Of a stretch of DNA of 10,424 nucleotides, positions 7,647 through 10,424 are shown in pieces. Numbering within the stretch: position 1 is the first letter of the stretch; every line of letters starts with the position of its first letter. The notes beneath the pieces are model-generated. The model worked only from the letters and a program-made list of their open reading frames with translations. It was not told the origin of the DNA and searched no databases. The DNA lies in NCBI GenBank assembly GCA_947452875.1, contig CANGEZ010000053.1:1-10424 (forward strand), written 5' to 3'. The position numbers and the translations under genes are program-made. Source of the DNA: Chitinophagaceae bacterium. Lineage in GTDB: Bacteria; Bacteroidota; Bacteroidia; Chitinophagales; Chitinophagaceae.

Positions 7647-7654
7647 TACCTTTG
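7647..7654 (+). promoter_or_regulatory. Probable -7 box of clpS
   Basis: TACCTTTG matches TAnnTTTG exactly and lies 9 bases before the ATG at 7664, just after the tRNA terminator. No good -33 TTG element is seen about 20 bases upstream, so the call rests on the -7 box and its position. If it is used, transcription starts around 7658-7661 and the message would have almost no leader. The TTG inside this box is the alternative in-frame start at 7652, which would then lie upstream of the message. Confidence 0.45.
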
Positions 7655-7663
7655 TCCGCGATT

Positions 7664-7966
7664 ATGACTCACAACTCATCATACAATCCTAAATACAACG
7701 AGCAATACGATACTGATTTACTCACCGAAGTAGAACCGCCTTATCAATTGTTAGTGTGGAATGATGATGTAAATACTTTCCAGTGGGTAATCGACACACT
7801 GATTGAAATATGTGGTCATACTAAAGAACAGGCCGAACAATGCGCCATGCTCATTCATTACAAAGGAAAATATCCGGTAAAAAAAGATTCGTACGAAAAT
7901 CTCAAACCTCAATGCGAGGCTATCAACGACAGAAATATAAACGCCACTCTTGAGATTATGGCTTAA
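7664..7966 (+). CDS. clpS: ClpS, N-degron adaptor of the ClpAP/ClpCP protease
   Basis: A 100-residue cytoplasmic protein of normal ClpS length. ClpS delivers proteins with bulky hydrophobic N-terminal residues to an AAA+ Clp unfoldase for degradation by ClpP. The family core is intact: a flexible N-terminus (residues 1-25), then LLVWNDDVNTF, a helix ending in HYKGKYPVKK, and a final ENLKPQCEAIN segment. N33, D34 and H65 match the E. coli residues N34, D35 and H66 that hold the substrate's N-terminal amino group, with the same spacing of 32. The pocket gatekeeper, Met40 in E. coli, is Phe39 here. I chose the ATG at 7664 over a TTG at 7652 because the TTG lies inside the probable -7 box. It follows the tRNA terminator, so it is transcribed separately. 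Its last 11 bases overlap the 3' end of the convergent exonuclease gene. Confidence 0.95.
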   Translation: MTHNSSYNPKYNEQYDTDLLTEVEPPYQLLVWNDDVNTFQWVIDTLIEICGHTKEQAEQCAMLIHYKGKYPVKKDSYENLKPQCEAINDRNINATLEIMA

Positions 7967-8510
7967 AATACATTTGAGTATTAATCAACTTAAATTGTTT
8001 TTGAAAATAATCTCCTCCTCCGTTTTTCAAGATTCTTTCAAACACTTCAACTGTAGCCTTAGCATCACCAAAAGCCCGATGACGTGCTTCAATTTCAATT
8101 CCCAGACTATCGCAAAGCTTGCCTAAACTATAAGATTCATGGCCCGGAAGGAATTTTCGACCCATTCTTACGGTACATAGCTTTTCTGCGCTCCAATCAA
8201 AACCGCTAATTTTCAACTCGTTTTTTACAAAAGAATAATCAAATCCAACATTATGTGCTACAAATATGGTTTGAGATAAAATAGCATGAACTTTCCCTGC
8301 AATTTCTGAAAAATCAGGAGCCGATGCAACCATAGCATTACTGATTCCAGTTAGAGAAGTAATAAAATGAGGAATTGGAACACCCGGATTTACCAAAGTA
8401 TGAAACTCATCCACCACATTGGATCCATCATGCACCAATATGGCAATTTCAGTGATACTGTTGCCAAAAGCACGTGAACCCGTTGTTTCTATATCTACTA
8501 TTGAATACAT
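7956..8510 (-). CDS. DEDDh-family 3'-5' exonuclease (DnaQ/PolC-epsilon-like), stand-alone domain
   Basis: A 184-residue cytoplasmic protein made almost entirely of one exonuclease domain. All three motifs are present: Exo I DIETTG (D6, E8), Exo II VAHNVGFDYSFVKNEL (D91), and Exo III HRAFGDA (H144, D149). Together these are the two-metal-ion DEDDh residues that remove nucleotides from 3' ends. It resembles the proofreading-type domain of DnaQ and PolC, and also the exonuclease half of Bacteroidota proteins that continue into a GIY-YIG nuclease; here nothing follows the domain beyond a short tail. The substrate (DNA proofreading, repair or RNA) cannot be assigned. The ATG at 8510 is chosen because MYSIVDIETTG is the usual family start; an in-frame TTG at 8582 would add 24 residues with no family features. 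It is divergent from valS (102-bp gap) and convergent with clpS, with an 11-bp overlap. Confidence 0.9.
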   Translation of the reverse strand: MYSIVDIETTGSRAFGNSITEIAILVHDGSNVVDEFHTLVNPGVPIPHFITSLTGISNAMVASAPDFSEIAGKVHAILSQTIFVAHNVGFDYSFVKNELKISGFDWSAEKLCTVRMGRKFLPGHESYSLGKLCDSLGIEIEARHRAFGDAKATVEVFERILKNGGGDYFQKQFKLINTQMYFKP

Positions 8511-8567
8511 TTTATAAAGGGCGATTAAGGTATTACTTATTTCAGAATAATTACAGCTTTGTTTCTT

Positions 8568-8575
8568 TATTTTTG
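8568..8575 (+). promoter_or_regulatory. Probable -7 box of valS
   Basis: TATTTTTG fits TAnnTTTG exactly and lies 37 bases before the valS ATG, within the 102-bp divergent gap. The -33 region (about 8544-8548) has no clear TTG, so confidence is moderate. The predicted start near 8579-8582 gives a leader of about 31-34 bases. I see no T-box-like or attenuator structure in that leader. Confidence 0.45.
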
Positions 8576-8612
8576 CACACAAATTATAATTAAAGAAACT
8601 TTCCCTAAAAAT

Positions 8613-10424
8613 ATGGAATTAAGCAAAAATTTTGAACACCAATCAGCCGAACAAAAATGGTACAGCCACTGGCTTGATAAACAATATTTTAAAAGTACCC
8701 CCGACAGCAGAACCCCTTACACTATTGTAATGCCTCCGCCAAATGTAACTGGAGTGCTGCACATGGGCCATTGCCTGAATAACACCATTCAGGATATTTT
8801 AATTCGTCGTGCACGTATGACCGGTAAAAATGCTTGTTGGGTACCGGGTACCGATCACGCTTCTATTGCTACAGAAGCAAAAGTTGTTGCCATGCTCAGA
8901 GAAAGAGGTATCACCAAATCTTCTTTAAGCAGAGATGAGTTTCTTTCATACGCTTGGGAGTGGAAAGAAAAATACGGTGGTATCATTTTGCAACAGTTGA
9001 AAAAATTGGGCTGTTCATTGGATTGGGACCGCACCACTTTCACCATGGATAAAGATTATTACGACTCCGTAATTAAAATCTTTGTTGACTTGCATAAGAA
9101 AGGTGCCATCTATCGTGGTAAAAGAATGATCAACTGGGACGTGAAAGCACTTACCGCTTTGAGCGATGAAGAAGTAATCCGCAAAGAAACCAAACAAAAA
9201 CTCTATCATTTAAAATATGCCATCGAAGGAACAGATGACCATATCATCATTGCAACCGTTCGACCTGAAACCATCATGGGAGATGCGGCTATCTGTGTAC
9301 ATCCTGACGATGAACGCTATAAACACCTTCACGGGAAATTTGCTTTTGTTCCGTTAATCAATAGACGAATCCAAATCATTGCGGACGATTATGTTACTAT
9401 GGACTTTGGAACAGGCGCATTGAAAGTTACACCAGCACATGACGTGAACGATTACACGCTTGGACAAAAACATAACCTCGAAGTCATCGATGTGTTTAAT
9501 GACAATGGTACATTAAGTGAAGCAGCTCAGATTTATGTGGGCATGGACAGATTTGAAGTGCGTAAAAAAATTGCCATTGAACTTGAAGAAAAAGGATTCC
9601 TTTTAAAAACAGAAGAATACACAAGTGAAGTGGGTTATAGCGAAAGAACAGATGTTGTAGTTGAGCCTCGTTTGAGTTTACAGTGGTGGTTAAGTATGAA
9701 AGACATCGCCACTCCTGCCCTAAAAGCTGTGATGGAAGAAGAAATAAAATTCTATCCTGGTAAATTTAAAAATGTGTACCGCCATTGGATGGAGAACATC
9801 AAAGATTGGTGTATTAGTCGCCAATTGTGGTGGGGACATCGCATTCCCGCATGGTATGATGCTGATGGAAAATTTGTGGTTGCCATAAATGAAACTGATG
9901 CCATTGCAGCTTTTGAAAAAGAACATGGCATTTCTAACGCTACTTTAAAACAAGATGAGGATTGTTTGGACACATGGTTCAGCAGTTGGTTATGGCCATT
10001 CGAAGTTTTCAAAGGGTATAGTAATCCTAACAATGAAGAAATTAAATACTACTATCCAACTGATACTTTAGTTACCGCTCCTGAAATTATTTTCTTCTGG
10101 GTGGCACGTATGATTATGGCAGGTTTTGAATACATGGATGCCAAGCCATTTAACGAAGTTTATTTCACAGGTATTGTAAGAGATAAACAAGGAAGAAAAA
10201 TGAGTAAGAGTTTGGGTAACTCTCCCGACTTACTGGCACTAATTGATCAGTATGGCGCTGATGCTACTCGATTCGGTATCATGATTGCTTCTCCTGCCGG
10301 TAATGATATTTTGTTTGATGAATCTGCATTAGAACAAGGAAGAAATTTCAATAATAAAATTTGGAATGCACTGAAGCTAATTAAAATGTGGGAAGGTCGT
10401 CAGGCTGAAACTAATACAGATGAA
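8613..10424 (+). CDS. valS: Valyl-tRNA synthetase (partial, C-terminus beyond right edge)
   Basis: This gene runs 604 codons from the ATG at 8613 to the window edge with no stop; bacterial ValRS is usually about 870-950 residues, so roughly the last third is missing. The enzyme joins valine to tRNA-Val in the cytoplasm and edits mischarged threonine. Class I signatures are intact: PPPNVTGVLHMGH (HIGH-type motif H50-M-G-H53) and KMSKS at 529-533. The CP1 editing domain includes TVRPETIMGD at about 215-224. WWGHRIPAWY (from W406) and LVTAPEIIFFWVARMI are strongly typical of ValRS, which separates it from IleRS and LeuRS. The first residues (MELSKNF) match normal ValRS N-termini, supporting the start; no Shine-Dalgarno is visible, and the leader before the ATG is A-rich. 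The missing part should hold the anticodon-binding domain and C-terminal coiled coil. A -7 box lies at 8568-8575. Confidence 0.97.
   Translation, partial: MELSKNFEHQSAEQKWYSHWLDKQYFKSTPDSRTPYTIVMPPPNVTGVLHMGHCLNNTIQDILIRRARMTGKNACWVPGTDHASIATEAKVVAMLRERGITKSSLSRDEFLSYAWEWKEKYGGIILQQLKKLGCSLDWDRTTFTMDKDYYDSVIKIFVDLHKKGAIYRGKRMINWDVKALTALSDEEVIRKETKQKLYHLKYAIEGTDDHIIIATVRPETIMGDAAICVHPDDERYKHLHGKFAFVPLINRRIQIIADDYVTMDFGTGALKVTPAHDVNDYTLGQKHNLEVIDVFNDNGTLSEAAQIYVGMDRFEVRKKIAIELEEKGFLLKTEEYTSEVGYSERTDVVVEPRLSLQWWLSMKDIATPALKAVMEEEIKFYPGKFKNVYRHWMENIKDWCISRQLWWGHRIPAWYDADGKFVVAINETDAIAAFEKEHGISNATLKQDEDCLDTWFSSWLWPFEVFKGYSNPNNEEIKYYYPTDTLVTAPEIIFFWVARMIMAGFEYMDAKPFNEVYFTGIVRDKQGRKMSKSLGNSPDLLALIDQYGADATRFGIMIASPAGNDILFDESALEQGRNFNNKIWNALKLIKMWEGRQAETNTDE

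Noticed and set aside
8511..8582. Longer N-terminus of the exonuclease from a TTG at 8582
   Set aside because: The extra 24 residues show no domain feature and cover the probable valS promoter; the ATG at 8510 gives the usual family start.
8855..10033. Minus-strand open frames inside valS
   Set aside because: They are shadows of the intact valS frame, with no domain features or promoters of their own.
9015..10424. valS as isoleucyl- or leucyl-tRNA synthetase
   Set aside because: The segments PPPNVTGVLHMGH, RQLWWGHRIPAWY and TLVTAPEIIFFWVARMI are specific to ValRS.

Overview
The window looks like a chromosomal segment of a Bacteroidota species. Three secreted proteins carry Bacteroidota hallmarks: two have complete type IX secretion (T9SS) type A sorting domains, and all three signal peptides place glutamine right after the predicted cleavage site. 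Several promoters match the Bacteroidota -7 consensus TAnnTTTG, start codons lack clear Shine-Dalgarno sequences, and the DNA is AT-rich. I cannot name the genus from this sequence alone.

Layout. Positions 1-7351 are an accessory block transcribed entirely from the minus strand. It holds a 5'-proximal fragment of a glycine-rich secreted protein (3-1067, running off the left edge), a 400-bp gene-free gap with a short tandem repeat, a 1514-residue multidomain glycine-rich and Ig-like surface protein with a T9SS tail (1469-6013), a rho-independent terminator (6150-6184), and a 375-residue T9SS protein (6224-7351). Positions 7475-10424 are a housekeeping block: tRNA-Val(UAC) with its own promoter and terminator, clpS (plus strand), a DEDDh 3'-5' exonuclease (minus strand, overlapping the clpS tail by 11 bp), and valS (plus strand, cut by the right edge after 604 codons).

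How the genes relate. The first two secreted proteins share the same front end (signal peptide, glycine-rich domain, Ig-like domain). The third aligns with the last ~330 residues of the second (beta module, FnIII-like domain, sorting domain). The locus therefore looks like a small set of surface proteins built by swapping front and back modules. Their roles are unknown; adhesion or surface-layer functions are plausible but inferred. The spacing and the terminator suggest separate transcripts rather than an operon. The housekeeping genes have no obvious link to the surface proteins. I see no CRISPR array, transposase, phage gene or recognisable defence system, and nothing that I can defend as a wholly new system. 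The modular glycine-rich proteins are the least understood part of the window.
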